From: Faecalibacterium gallinarum | GTDB taxonomy: Bacteria; Bacillota; Clostridia; Oscillospirales; Ruminococcaceae | Length of the DNA: 64,000 bases | NCBI RefSeq assembly: GCF_022180365.1 | Contig: NZ_BQKV01000022.1 | Span: forward strand, 1 to 64,000 | Direction: 5' to 3' | In this document: piece by piece, positions 7,331 to 15,476 of the stretch | How the letters are laid out: each line of letters begins with the position of its first letter | How positions within the stretch are numbered: position 1 is the first letter of the stretch | The notes under the pieces: model-generated | Database searches by the model: none | The model's input: only the letters and a program-made list of their open reading frames with translations | Told to the model about the DNA's origin: nothing | Program-made: the position numbers and the translations under genes

Positions 7331-8395
7331 TTATTCAAAAGCCTCGGCGGTGGCGATAGGCTGCACCTCGGTGCAGTAGGGCTCGAAGGCCACCGCCAGG
7401 GTATCGTAGTCCAGGCCCAGGGCGGCGCAGGTCTCGGTGTTGATGGTGGCGATGCCGTTGTCGAAGGTGCGGTAGGGCAGCTCGGCGGGGGTCTTGCCGT
7501 CGCAGAGCAGCTCGGCCACCATATCGGCGGTGGCCTCGCCCAGTTGGACGTAGTCCACGCCGTAGCCCAGCAGCGCGCCATTCAGCGCGAAGCTGTCGGC
7601 GCCGGTGTAGTGCTGCATTCCCGCCTCGATCATGGTCTCATAGATGGCCAGCTCGGCGGTCATGATGGTGTTGTCGGTGGGGGTGAAGACCACTTTCACC
7701 CCGGCGGCGGCCAGAGCCTCCACGGCCATCTGGACCTCGGCGGTGGTGGTACCGTTCTTCTCAATGTATTCGATGCCGTTTTCGTCGCAGAAAGCCTTGG
7801 CGTCGGCGATGGCCTGGGTGGAGGAATCCTGGCCCAGATCATACAAAAGGCCCATCTTGTCGAGGCCGGGGTTGGCGGCCAGGATCAGGTTCATGATGGC
7901 GTGGGTGTCCAGGGCGTCGGAGGTGCCGGTGATGTTGTCCAGCCCCTCAAAACCGGCCCCGGCCGGGTCGGTGACCGCCGCGAACACCACCGGGATCTCG
8001 GTGTCTTCCACCGCGTTCAGCATGGTAACCGCCGTGGGGGTGGCCACCGCCACAATCACATCCACCCCGTCGGCCACCAGGTCGGCGCCGATCTGGTTCA
8101 GGTTGGACTGGTCGGCCTGGGCGTTGGAGTAGTAATCCCCATAATTAAAAGAGACTCCCTTTTCCGCGCCGATCTCGTCCAGCCGGGCCTCCAGGGAGGC
8201 CACAATCTGGTTGAGGGAGGCGTCGTCCACATAGTTTACGATGCCTACCTTGAAGCCGCCCTCAGATCCGCTGGCGGAACCGGCGGTGGACGCGCTGCCG
8301 GAACAGCCGGTCAGGGCCAGGGCAGAGAGTGCAGCGGCCGAGTATGCGGCGGCCTTGAGGAAGCTGCGGCGGGAGATTTTGTTCAGTTTTTTCAT
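7331..8395 (-). CDS. trpX: ABC transporter substrate-binding lipoprotein, predicted tryptophan-binding
   Basis: This 354-residue extracytoplasmic binding protein belongs to the family of ABC_sub_bind (TrpX-like) proteins. It starts MKKLNKISRRSFLKAAAYSA and has a lipobox LTGC, followed by a Ser/Gly/Ala-rich linker. The SRRSFLK segment looks like a twin-arginine signal. The mature part begins FKVGIVNYVDDASLNQIV. The start at 8395 has AGGAAAGGAG upstream; the open frame continues 39 codons further into the leader without a ribosome site. The Trp T-box upstream is the main evidence for substrate. Confidence 0.88.
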   Translation of the reverse strand: MKKLNKISRRSFLKAAAYSAAALSALALTGCSGSASTAGSASGSEGGFKVGIVNYVDDASLNQIVASLEARLDEIGAEKGVSFNYGDYYSNAQADQSNLNQIGADLVADGVDVIVAVATPTAVTMLNAVEDTEIPVVFAAVTDPAGAGFEGLDNITGTSDALDTHAIMNLILAANPGLDKMGLLYDLGQDSSTQAIADAKAFCDENGIEYIEKNGTTTAEVQMAVEALAAAGVKVVFTPTDNTIMTAELAIYETMIEAGMQHYTGADSFALNGALLGYGVDYVQLGEATADMVAELLCDGKTPAELPYRTFDNGIATINTETCAALGLDYDTLAVAFEPYCTEVQPIATAEAFE

Positions 8396-8436
8396 ACGAG
8401 ATAGCTCCTTTCCTGCGGGGGCGGGGCGTTCCAAAT

Positions 8437-8472
8437 AGAAAAGCCCGCTCCGACTGCTTGCGGAACGGGCCT
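8437..8472 (-). terminator. Second terminator-like hairpin downstream of the Trp T-box
   Basis: GCCCGTTCCG pairs with CGGAGCGGGC and TTTT follows. It lies between the T-box terminator and the trpX ribosome site. Confidence 0.6.
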
Positions 8473-8480
8473 TTTGGGAT

Positions 8481-8524
8481 AAAAAAACGACCCGTCCCTG
8501 TGTGTTTGCCACAAGGACAGGATC
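8481..8524 (-). terminator. T-box-controlled terminator of trpXYZ
   Basis: GATCCTGTCC-type and GGGACGGGTC-type arms form a long, slightly imperfect stem followed by seven Ts on the minus strand. Confidence 0.85.
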
Positions 8525-8777
8525 GGAAAATACGATTCTGCGGTGCCACCTTGTTTGCTCTGCGTTTCATTGCAGAGCCCCTCACGGAGAGCCAACACTC
8601 CCCTGCCCTGTAACGGAGGCTCCCGTCCAAAGCTACTGCGGGTCTTTTATAGCAAGCCCCGGTTCGCCCGGCCCTCGGCGGCCCACGATGTCTGCCCCGC
8701 TTTCGCCCGTTCCCATCGCTCCGGGCTCTCTTGAGATGCGCTGTGCAGGATCTCTTCCGCCTCATCGGTTTGTCTGC

Positions 8778-8805
8778 ATTATACACTTTATCGGCATAAA
8801 GTCAA
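8778..8805 (-). promoter_or_regulatory. Sigma-A promoter of the trpXYZ T-box transcript
   Basis: TTGACT (8805-8800), a 16-bp spacer and TATAAT (8783-8778); start near 8771. Confidence 0.85.
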
Positions 8806-8843
8806 GCAGGAAATTTTCATCTAAACGATGAATCAATCTTATT

Positions 8844-9611
8844 TTATTCAAGGATCCTCACCCGCAGCACCCGCAGGCCCTCGGTCTGGGGCTCCTGGGG
8901 GTTGACGCTCAGCTCGTTGAACTCTGCGTAACTCTTGCCCTCGAGGGCAAGGCCATGGGCCCCGGCGTATTCTTCCAGGGTCTTTCGCGCCCCAGCCATC
9001 CAGAGCCGCAGGGGCTGGTCGGAGGCCTCGAAGAGACAGAGATACTCCCCGCCGGGCATTGGGATGGGCCCGTCCGCCCGACGCTGGTAGATGAAACTCT
9101 CCTCCCCTTCGCTGCACATGCCGGTGCCGGGGCCATCGGTGAGGTAGTTCATAATCACCAGCTTATGGCTGCGCATCTCCGCATCGGTGAGCAGCACCGC
9201 CAGCCGGTCCGGCTCCTGGCAGAGCCGCTGAGGCCCCTGGCCGCAGTACTGGAGAAAATCCCGGTTTTCCCGCCGGACCCGCTCCAGCATGGCTTTTCGG
9301 GCGTTGAGCTGGGCCAGCCGCCGGGCCAGCTCCCGGCTCTGCTGGTCCAAAAGCTGGTCCATCAGGGCCAGGTCTCCGCTGTCCAGATACCGCTTGATCT
9401 CCTTTAAGGGCAGGCCCAGGTCTTTCAGGGCAGCGATGAGGGCCAGCCGGTCCAGCTGAAAAATCGAGTAGTACCGGTAGCCGTTTTCCTCCACCCGGGC
9501 AGGGCGGAACAGGCCGATCTCGTCGTAATATTGCAGAGTCTTTTTGTTCATCCCCGCCAACTGCGCAAAGGCGGCGGTGCGGTAGTACCCCTGGCCGGAA
9601 CCATCTTTCAT
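8844..9611 (-). CDS. MerR-family transcriptional regulator
   Basis: The 255-residue protein has a MerR winged-helix N-terminus (YYRTAAFAQLAGMNKKTLQY followed by YDEIGLFRPARVEENGYRYY), a dimerisation helix (about residues 80-125) and a C-terminal domain resembling GyrI-like/effector-binding folds, as in the BmrR/TipA-type multidrug regulators. It is transcribed divergently from a MATE pump. The pump promoter has the 19-bp spacer that MerR proteins untwist, with a palindrome inside it. So it is most likely the ligand-dependent activator of that pump. Confidence 0.88.
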   Translation of the reverse strand: MKDGSGQGYYRTAAFAQLAGMNKKTLQYYDEIGLFRPARVEENGYRYYSIFQLDRLALIAALKDLGLPLKEIKRYLDSGDLALMDQLLDQQSRELARRLAQLNARKAMLERVRRENRDFLQYCGQGPQRLCQEPDRLAVLLTDAEMRSHKLVIMNYLTDGPGTGMCSEGEESFIYQRRADGPIPMPGGEYLCLFEASDQPLRLWMAGARKTLEEYAGAHGLALEGKSYAEFNELSVNPQEPQTEGLRVLRVRILE

Positions 9612-9632
9612 AAAAACCCTCCCAAAAGCCTC

Positions 9633-9663
9633 TTGACTGTCCAGTTACTGGACAGTTTATGAT
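9633..9663 (+). promoter_or_regulatory. MerR-type promoter and operator of the MATE pump
   Basis: TTGACT (9633-9638) and TATGAT (9658-9663) are 19 bp apart. The spacer region holds a perfect palindrome with 10-base arms ACTGTCCAGT and ACTGGACAGT around a central T (9636-9656). This is the classic layout of MerR-activated promoters. Confidence 0.85.
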
Positions 9664-9717
9664 AGTGTCAGTGTAACAGAGAGAACTCAATTTGACAAGA
9701 GAGGGGTTTAAAGAGCG

Positions 9718-11052
9718 ATGAACGAACAAGAAAACACCCTGCTGTATGGCCCGGTGCGGGCGGGGCTGGTCCGGTTTGCCCTGCCGGTGATCCTGAGCAT
9801 GCTGGCCACCCAGCTCTACACCGTGGCCGACACCATGGTGATCGGCCTGCGGCTGGACGCGGCGGCTCTGGCAGCGGTGTCCAACGCATCCACCGTCCTG
9901 ATGATCTTTTTGTTTGTGTCGGGCGGGATGGAACTGGGAGGTGGGCTGCTGCTGGCGGCCAAGCGCCCCACCGCCACCCGGGAAGAACTCTGTGCCATGA
10001 CCTACAACCTGCTTTTGATCGACGGAGCGATCGGTCTTTTGATGATGGCTCTGGGCTACGGGGGGATCGAGCAGTTTTTGCGCTGGATCAACACCCCCGC
10101 CGAGATCCTGCCCGAGGCCGCCCGCTACGCCTGGTTTTACCTGCCCGGCCTGCCCTGCCTGATGCTCTACGATCTGGCCAAGCAGATCGTCATCGGCTCG
10201 GGGGACTCCAAGACGCCCTTGTATGCGGTGCTCTTCACCTCGGTTCTGAACGTGGGGCTGGACATCGTCCTGGTGGGGCCCTTCGGGGTGGCGGGGGCGG
10301 CGGCGGCCACCGCCTTTTCCCAGCTGGTGGGGCTGGTGGTGATGCTGGCCCACCTGCACAAAACCCTTTTGATCCAGCCCTTCCGCCCCGGGATGCTCCG
10401 GCCCGCCCTGCTCTGGGATATCTTCCGGCTATCGGCCCCCAACGCCGTCCAGCAGGCCTCGGGGCCGGTGGTCAATCTGGTGAAACAAGGTCTCTTGGGC
10501 ACTCTGGGTGTGGCGGCCATCGCCGGCTTCTCCTGCGCCAGCAAGCTCTCTACCCTTTTGCTCATGCCGGTGTTCGGGGTGGCCCAGTCCCTGGTGTTTT
10601 TCATCGCCCAGAACACCGCCGCCGGCCAGCCCGGCCGGGTGACCGAGAGCCTGCGGGAGGCCCGGCGGCTGGTCCTGCTCTATGCCGCCCTGGTGGTGGG
10701 GGGATGCGTCCTCTTTGCCCGGCCCATGCTGGGGCTCTTCACCGAGGACGCCGGGGCGGTGGCCTTCGGCGCGCTGATGCTCAGCCGGGACGCCCTGGCC
10801 TACCCCTTCACCTGTCTGCGGCATATGCAGGAGGCCCGGCTCCGGGGCGCCCAAAAAATGGGGTTCTATCTAATCTCCAACCTGGGGGTGGTGGCCCTCA
10901 ACCTTGCCGCCTGCGTGATTCTGGTGCCCCGGGTGGGTTTCGACGGGTTCTATCTCTCCTCCTACATCAGCGCGCCGCTGGGGCTTTTGACCGCGGCGGC
11001 CCTGGTGCGGCTGAGCCAGAAATCCCCCGCCCCGGCCCCTGAATCCTCCTGA
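9718..11052 (+). CDS. MATE-family multidrug efflux transporter
   Basis: This 444-residue protein has about twelve predicted membrane helices and the hallmarks of MATE antiporters, which export cationic drugs or metabolites using an ion gradient. The N-terminal half contains LPVILSMLATQLYTVADTMV. The second half begins near residue 235 with a related pattern (FRLSAPNAVQQASGPVVNLV). The gene stands alone between a MerR-type promoter and a bidirectional terminator, so its expression probably responds only to the divergent MerR regulator. The substrate is unknown. Confidence 0.92.
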   Translation: MNEQENTLLYGPVRAGLVRFALPVILSMLATQLYTVADTMVIGLRLDAAALAAVSNASTVLMIFLFVSGGMELGGGLLLAAKRPTATREELCAMTYNLLLIDGAIGLLMMALGYGGIEQFLRWINTPAEILPEAARYAWFYLPGLPCLMLYDLAKQIVIGSGDSKTPLYAVLFTSVLNVGLDIVLVGPFGVAGAAAATAFSQLVGLVVMLAHLHKTLLIQPFRPGMLRPALLWDIFRLSAPNAVQQASGPVVNLVKQGLLGTLGVAAIAGFSCASKLSTLLLMPVFGVAQSLVFFIAQNTAAGQPGRVTESLREARRLVLLYAALVVGGCVLFARPMLGLFTEDAGAVAFGALMLSRDALAYPFTCLRHMQEARLRGAQKMGFYLISNLGVVALNLAACVILVPRVGFDGFYLSSYISAPLGLLTAAALVRLSQKSPAPAPESS

Positions 11053-11054
11053 CA

Positions 11055-11099
11055 AAAATCCCGCCGCCCAGTGCAGAAAACACCAGGCGGCGGGATTTT
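11055..11099. terminator. Bidirectional terminator between the MATE and YfhO genes
   Basis: AAAATCCCGCCGCC pairs with GGCGGCGGGATTTT around a 17-base loop. A/T runs on both sides serve the two convergent genes. Confidence 0.92.
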
Positions 11100-11101
11100 G
11101 T

Positions 11102-13513
11102 TTAGGCTCTTGTTTTGGAAGTGCGCTTTCTGCGCTGGAACCAATTCCAGCCCAGATAGAGGATAAACACCGGGATGGCCACCAGGGTCACCCCCCGGCT
11201 CAGGGCCAGGCCGTCCGGCTCATAGACAAAGTCGATGTTGCTCCAGCCCTCCGGGCATAGAACCGCCATCAGGCCGTCGTCCACCCGCAGAATCTCGGTC
11301 TCCTGGCCGTTGACATAGGCAGTAAAGCCGTCGTCGTAGGGCACCGAGAAAAAGACAAGGTTAGCCTGGTCCAGCTGGATTTCGGCGCTGAAGCCGGAAT
11401 TCGTCATGACAAAATCGCTGCAGGCCGAGGCCCGGCGGTCGGCGCAGTCCTCCACATAGGTCTCATAGTAGAGACTGTTAAGCTGTTCCTCCGAGGCGGA
11501 GGTCAGGTACTGGCTGTACCGGGCCGCGTCCTCCGCCGAGAGCACCAACACCCGCATCAAGAGGTTCGCCCGGTTGACGGTGGGGATTTCCTCGTAAGTT
11601 TCCTCGGTGATATAGTAGTCATAGGTGAAGCCCATGGGCACATAGTTGAGGTTTTCGTAGAGGGCAAAGCCCGCCCGGGTGTCGTAATAGGCCCAGCCCT
11701 CGTCGGCCTCCTCTTCAAAGGCGGCCCGGTCGGCCTCGTTGAGGATCATATATTTGACGCTCAAGAGCCCCCGCAGGGCGTACTGGCTCAGCTCGGGGGC
11801 GCTGCGCACGTCCCGCTTGACCCCCACCGAGGGGTAGAAGTGGAGGATGCTGGGGGCGGCGGTGCTGCCGAAGTATTGCAGGCAGCTCTTGTCCAGCCAG
11901 AGGCCCAGGTTGTCGTGGGTCTGGTAGGTATCCACCCGCCAGTCCCCCTCGGGAAGCTGTTCTTTCAGTTCCAGGGCCGCCGTATACTCGGCCACGAGAT
12001 CGCTGTCGGTGTACCACTGGCCGAATTTTCCGATCCCGATGTGGACCACACTGAAAGCGCAGGCAAAAGCCAGCACCGCCCCCAGCATCCGCCGGGCAAA
12101 CTCTTTTCGGCCGGCCCAGTGGCGGCATATCCACCGGTAGATCCACAGGCCGATCAGCCCGAAAGCCAGCACCGCGATATACTGGCCCGGGTTCTCGAGA
12201 ACGCCCAGGGACCAGCTGCCGGTCTCGCTGTCCTTTACCGGCACCAGGGCAAAGGCCACCGTGGCCACCATAATCCAGCTGAGGGTCCGGGCCGGAGAAT
12301 CGAGATCCGAGGCCGGGTCCTCCCAGGCGCGGACGGTCATGGCGCAGAGGATCAGCACCGGCATATAGTACCACCGGGCGTAATAGCTGGAGTTGAGGGC
12401 ATAGAAGGCGCTGTTCAGCACCGGCACCAGAGCGCAGACCATGCAGACGGCAATGATCCGCTTGTTGCCGTCCTGCCGGTGGAGCCGCCAGTAAGCTGCC
12501 GCGCCCGCCAGACTGCACAGGGGCAGATAGGCGCTCATGCTGGTCCACTTGATGATCCCCTCCGACCAGATGGAGGTCAGATAGGGGGAGTCCGGCGGCA
12601 TGATCCAGCTGAGGAGGATGGCCAGATACTGCTGGACCTTGGAGTAGGTCAAAAATCCCCAGCCGGAAGAAAGATCCACGGTGCGGGGGTTCTGCATCAG
12701 GGAGAGGAAAGCCGGCCAGAGCAAAAGGCAGCCCATGGCCACCCCCAACAGGCTCTCATAGGCCAGCACCCCGAAGAGTTTGGGGGTGAGCTTGATCTCC
12801 CCCGCCGTCAGCTTGCAGACAAAATAGATGGCCAAGAACAGGGCCTGGCCCACAAAGAAGAAGTAGTTATTTAAGAGATTTACCGCCACAAAAAAGGCGA
12901 AGAGCCCCCGGCGGCGGTTATAGATGCACTCGTCCAGAGCCCAGAGCATCCAGGGGAAGAGGGCCACCACGTCCACAAAGTGGTTGAAAAAGACGTTATA
13001 AACCGCAAAGCCTGAGAATGCATAGAGGCAGGCCCCCAGGACGGCGTAGTTCTCGTCCCGGACATACCGGCGGAGCCACAGATGGGCGCCGCCCCCCGCC
13101 ACTGCGAATTTCAAAACCAGCAGCGGGCACATGAGATAGGGCAGCCAGCTCTGGGGGAAAATCAGCGAAAACCAGAAGAAGGGCGAACCGTAGAGATAGA
13201 AGGAATAGGCGTTCATCACCCCGCTGCCCAGGTCCGTCGCCCAGGAGAAGGTGTTGGTGGGCAGGCTCTGACCGTTCACCGAGGTCAGCCCGTCCGGGTA
13301 GCCCGCCCCCTTGAAAAAGCCGTTCATATACCGGTAGAAGGAGATCTGCTGGCTGTTAAAGTCCCCCGCATAGTGGAAAAAACCGCCGTCCACCAGCTGG
13401 AACGGCAGGAAGATCAGGGCGGCGCAAAGGGCGCAGAGCCCCACCGTCAGCCAGAATTTGTTCTGATTCGCCCCGCCGTGCAGATGCCGCGGGGCCAGAC
13501 TAGCGCGTTTCAT
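11102..13513 (-). CDS. YfhO-like large integral membrane protein
   Basis: This 803-residue protein has roughly a dozen membrane helices in its first 530 residues and an extracytoplasmic C-terminal domain, ending in one helix and an RRKRTSKTRA tail. An early extracellular loop contains YAGDFNSQQISFYRYMNGFF, and GLTSVNGQS precedes an aspartate-containing segment, as in YfhO and related GT-C-like enzymes. B. subtilis YfhO and Listeria GtlB are linked to glycosylation of wall or lipoteichoic acids; such a role here is inference. The start at 13513 follows AGAGG; 32 upstream codons lack a ribosome site. It is monocistronic. Confidence 0.82.
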   Translation of the reverse strand: MKRASLAPRHLHGGANQNKFWLTVGLCALCAALIFLPFQLVDGGFFHYAGDFNSQQISFYRYMNGFFKGAGYPDGLTSVNGQSLPTNTFSWATDLGSGVMNAYSFYLYGSPFFWFSLIFPQSWLPYLMCPLLVLKFAVAGGGAHLWLRRYVRDENYAVLGACLYAFSGFAVYNVFFNHFVDVVALFPWMLWALDECIYNRRRGLFAFFVAVNLLNNYFFFVGQALFLAIYFVCKLTAGEIKLTPKLFGVLAYESLLGVAMGCLLLWPAFLSLMQNPRTVDLSSGWGFLTYSKVQQYLAILLSWIMPPDSPYLTSIWSEGIIKWTSMSAYLPLCSLAGAAAYWRLHRQDGNKRIIAVCMVCALVPVLNSAFYALNSSYYARWYYMPVLILCAMTVRAWEDPASDLDSPARTLSWIMVATVAFALVPVKDSETGSWSLGVLENPGQYIAVLAFGLIGLWIYRWICRHWAGRKEFARRMLGAVLAFACAFSVVHIGIGKFGQWYTDSDLVAEYTAALELKEQLPEGDWRVDTYQTHDNLGLWLDKSCLQYFGSTAAPSILHFYPSVGVKRDVRSAPELSQYALRGLLSVKYMILNEADRAAFEEEADEGWAYYDTRAGFALYENLNYVPMGFTYDYYITEETYEEIPTVNRANLLMRVLVLSAEDAARYSQYLTSASEEQLNSLYYETYVEDCADRRASACSDFVMTNSGFSAEIQLDQANLVFFSVPYDDGFTAYVNGQETEILRVDDGLMAVLCPEGWSNIDFVYEPDGLALSRGVTLVAIPVFILYLGWNWFQRRKRTSKTRA

Positions 13514-13646
13514 GGTGCCTCTTTTCTCCGCCCGGCCAGGGGGCGGCTGTGGATTTTTCCCAGGGTCCAAACCCATACAAGGGATAGTATAGCACGTTCT
13601 GCCCCGCAAAAAAAGCGTCTTTGGCCCGCTGAGGGGCCCGCCGCCC

Positions 13647-13675
13647 TTGACAAGGGCCGGGGCGGGGGCTATTTT
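13647..13675 (+). promoter_or_regulatory. Promoter of yfbR
   Basis: TTGACA, a 17-bp G-rich spacer and TATTTT, 50 bases upstream of the start codon. Confidence 0.6.
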
Positions 13676-13724
13676 GGTAAATAAAACGCCGCCGGTGCGC
13701 CCGGCGGCTGGGAGGTTTTATTCG

Positions 13725-14315
13725 ATGCTCTATCCGTTCAGCGCCCTGCTGGCCCGCATGAAGTATATCACCCGGTGGAGCCTGATGCACTCCACCCGGC
13801 CCGAGTCCCTGAGCGAGCACACCTGCGACACCGCCCTGATCGCCCATATGCTCTGCCTGATCGCCCGGCGGTACACCGGCACCCCCTGCCGCCCCAAGAC
13901 GGTGGCGGTGGCGGCCCTCTACCACGACGCCCACGAGATCATCACCGGGGACCTGCCTACCCCGGTGAAGTACCGGAGCGCCACCCTGCGGGATGCCTAT
14001 AAGGCCATCGAGGCCGAGAGCGCCGCCCAGATGGCCGCCCTGCTGCCCGACGAGCTGGAAGAGGAGGTGCTGCCCTATCTGACCGGCAATCTTTTGACGG
14101 CGGAGGAGCGGAAAATCCTGAAAGCCGCCGACCGGCTCTCGGCCATCATCAAGTGCCTGGAAGAGGCTCGCAGCGGCAACCACGAGTTCGACTCGGCCCT
14201 CCGGCAGCAGAAAGAGGCCCTAAAAGCCATGGCCTGCCCCGAGGCGGCCTGGTTCATGGAGCACTGTCTGCCCTGCTACCCCCAGAACCTGGACGAGCTG
14301 ACCGGCCAGGGCTGA
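13725..14315 (+). CDS. yfbR: YfbR-like HD-domain 5'-deoxynucleotidase
   Basis: The 196-residue protein is collinear with E. coli YfbR, which dephosphorylates deoxynucleoside monophosphates to balance dNTP precursors. HD-domain metal ligands are visible: SLSEHTCD (His), LYHDAHE (His-Asp) and a later ADRLSA aspartate. The block GDLPTPVKY is diagnostic of the family. The start at 13725 has GGGAGG ten bases upstream; an upstream in-frame start overlaps the promoter. It converges with dusB, leaving four bases between the stop codons, so read-through antisense transcription is likely at both ends. Confidence 0.92.
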   Translation: MLYPFSALLARMKYITRWSLMHSTRPESLSEHTCDTALIAHMLCLIARRYTGTPCRPKTVAVAALYHDAHEIITGDLPTPVKYRSATLRDAYKAIEAESAAQMAALLPDELEEEVLPYLTGNLLTAEERKILKAADRLSAIIKCLEEARSGNHEFDSALRQQKEALKAMACPEAAWFMEHCLPCYPQNLDELTGQG

Positions 14316-14319
14316 TCTT

Positions 14320-15336
14320 TCAGGGGAAGGGCACTTCCCTCTGATCGTCCGCCTCGCCGGCTTTCCGCTGCTCTTCAAAGACAGCCTCGATCAGCCGGTC
14401 AATGTCGGTGAGGTATTGGAGCTCGCAGCAGACTCGCCGGAGGTTGGCCGCCCCCCGCAGGCCCTTCATATAGTGGATGGCCTGGGCCCGGGCCTGGGGC
14501 ATGGCGACGTACTCGCCTTTCAGCCCCACCATCTCCTCCACCTGGCGGCGGAGGGCGTTCATCCGGGCCTGAAGGTTGGGGGCCTTGGGGGCGGGCTGGC
14601 CCTCTAAAGCAGCGTTCACCCGCTCAAAGAGCCAGGGGTCCCCCAGGGCCGCCCGGGCAATCATCACCCCGTCGCAGCCGGTCTGGCGGATCATCTCCAC
14701 CGCATCCTCTGCCGAGTGAATGTCCCCGTTGCCAAAGACCGGGACCTGCACCGCCTCTTTGACGGCCGCAATAATGGACAGGTCAATGCCGGGGGTGTAC
14801 ATCTGTTCCCGGGTCCGGGCATGGACCGCAATGGCCGCCGCCCCGGCCTGCTGGCAGGCTTTGGCCACCTCCACCGCCGTGACATGATCGGCGTCCCAGC
14901 CCTTGCGGATCTTCACCGTCACCGGGCGGGAGGTATTCTTCTTCACCTGCTCCACGATCCGGCCGCAGAGGTCGGGGTCCATCATCAGGCGGCTGCCTGC
15001 CCCGCCCGAGACGATCTTGGGCGCGGGGCAGCCCATGTTGATGTCCAGAAAGTCAAAGTCGTACTGCTCGATCTCCGCCGCCGCGGCTCCCATGATCTCG
15101 GGCACCTCGCCGAAGATCTGCACCCCGTAGGGGGCGCCGTTGTCCTCGGCTTTCAGCAGGCTGACGGTTTTGTGGTCGTGGTAGGTCAGCGCCCGGCTGG
15201 AGACCATCTCGCTGACGGTATAGCCCGCCCCGTGCTCGGCCATCAGCCGACGGCAGGGGGCGTCGGTAAAGCCCGCCATGGGGCCAAAGACCGCACGGTG
15301 GGGCAGAATGACATTTCCGATTTTTATGGGTTCCAT
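14320..15336 (-). CDS. dusB: tRNA-dihydrouridine synthase (DusB type)
   Basis: The 338-residue flavoenzyme reduces uridines in the D-loop of tRNA. It begins with an MEPIKIGN segment and then VFGPMAGFTDAPCRRL (FMN barrel entrance). Later come FLDINMGCPAPKI with the catalytic cysteine region, KIRKGWD and HARTREQMY, and GNGDI, the conserved TIM-barrel phosphate site. The start at 15336 follows AGGAG at normal spacing; an upstream extension of 30 codons has no ribosome site. It is divergent from the aldo/keto reductase gene. Confidence 0.95.
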   Translation of the reverse strand: MEPIKIGNVILPHRAVFGPMAGFTDAPCRRLMAEHGAGYTVSEMVSSRALTYHDHKTVSLLKAEDNGAPYGVQIFGEVPEIMGAAAAEIEQYDFDFLDINMGCPAPKIVSGGAGSRLMMDPDLCGRIVEQVKKNTSRPVTVKIRKGWDADHVTAVEVAKACQQAGAAAIAVHARTREQMYTPGIDLSIIAAVKEAVQVPVFGNGDIHSAEDAVEMIRQTGCDGVMIARAALGDPWLFERVNAALEGQPAPKAPNLQARMNALRRQVEEMVGLKGEYVAMPQARAQAIHYMKGLRGAANLRRVCCELQYLTDIDRLIEAVFEEQRKAGEADDQREVPFP

Positions 15337-15476
15337 CTGTATCTCCTGTTCTGTTGCTGGCCGCGGGGCGGCCGCAGCCCTTATTCTATCATATTTTTCG
15401 GCTTTGTGGTATACTGGAGCCATCAATCCAAAAGGAGGAAGAACGGGCGTTTCGGGGCCCGTTCTGGAAGAGAGCT

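Larger units (their letters stand above)
8396..8771 (-). promoter_or_regulatory. T-box riboswitch, probably tryptophan-specific
   Basis: The conserved T-box AAGGTGGCACCGC lies at about 8541-8555. Stem I has AGAGAGCCCGGAGCG and GGGAACGGGC elements that align with those of the metG leader. The likely specifier is TGG at 8683-8685. The T-box bulge TGGC calls for a GCCA tRNA end, which fits tRNA-Trp (discriminator G) and not tRNA-Ile, the competitor suggested by a nearby ATC. Uncharged tRNA-Trp should induce the importer. Confidence 0.85.

Noticed and set aside
14300-14345. Terminator between yfbR and dusB
   Set aside because: The inverted GGGAAG/CTTCCC bases lie mostly within the end of dusB and lack a T run.
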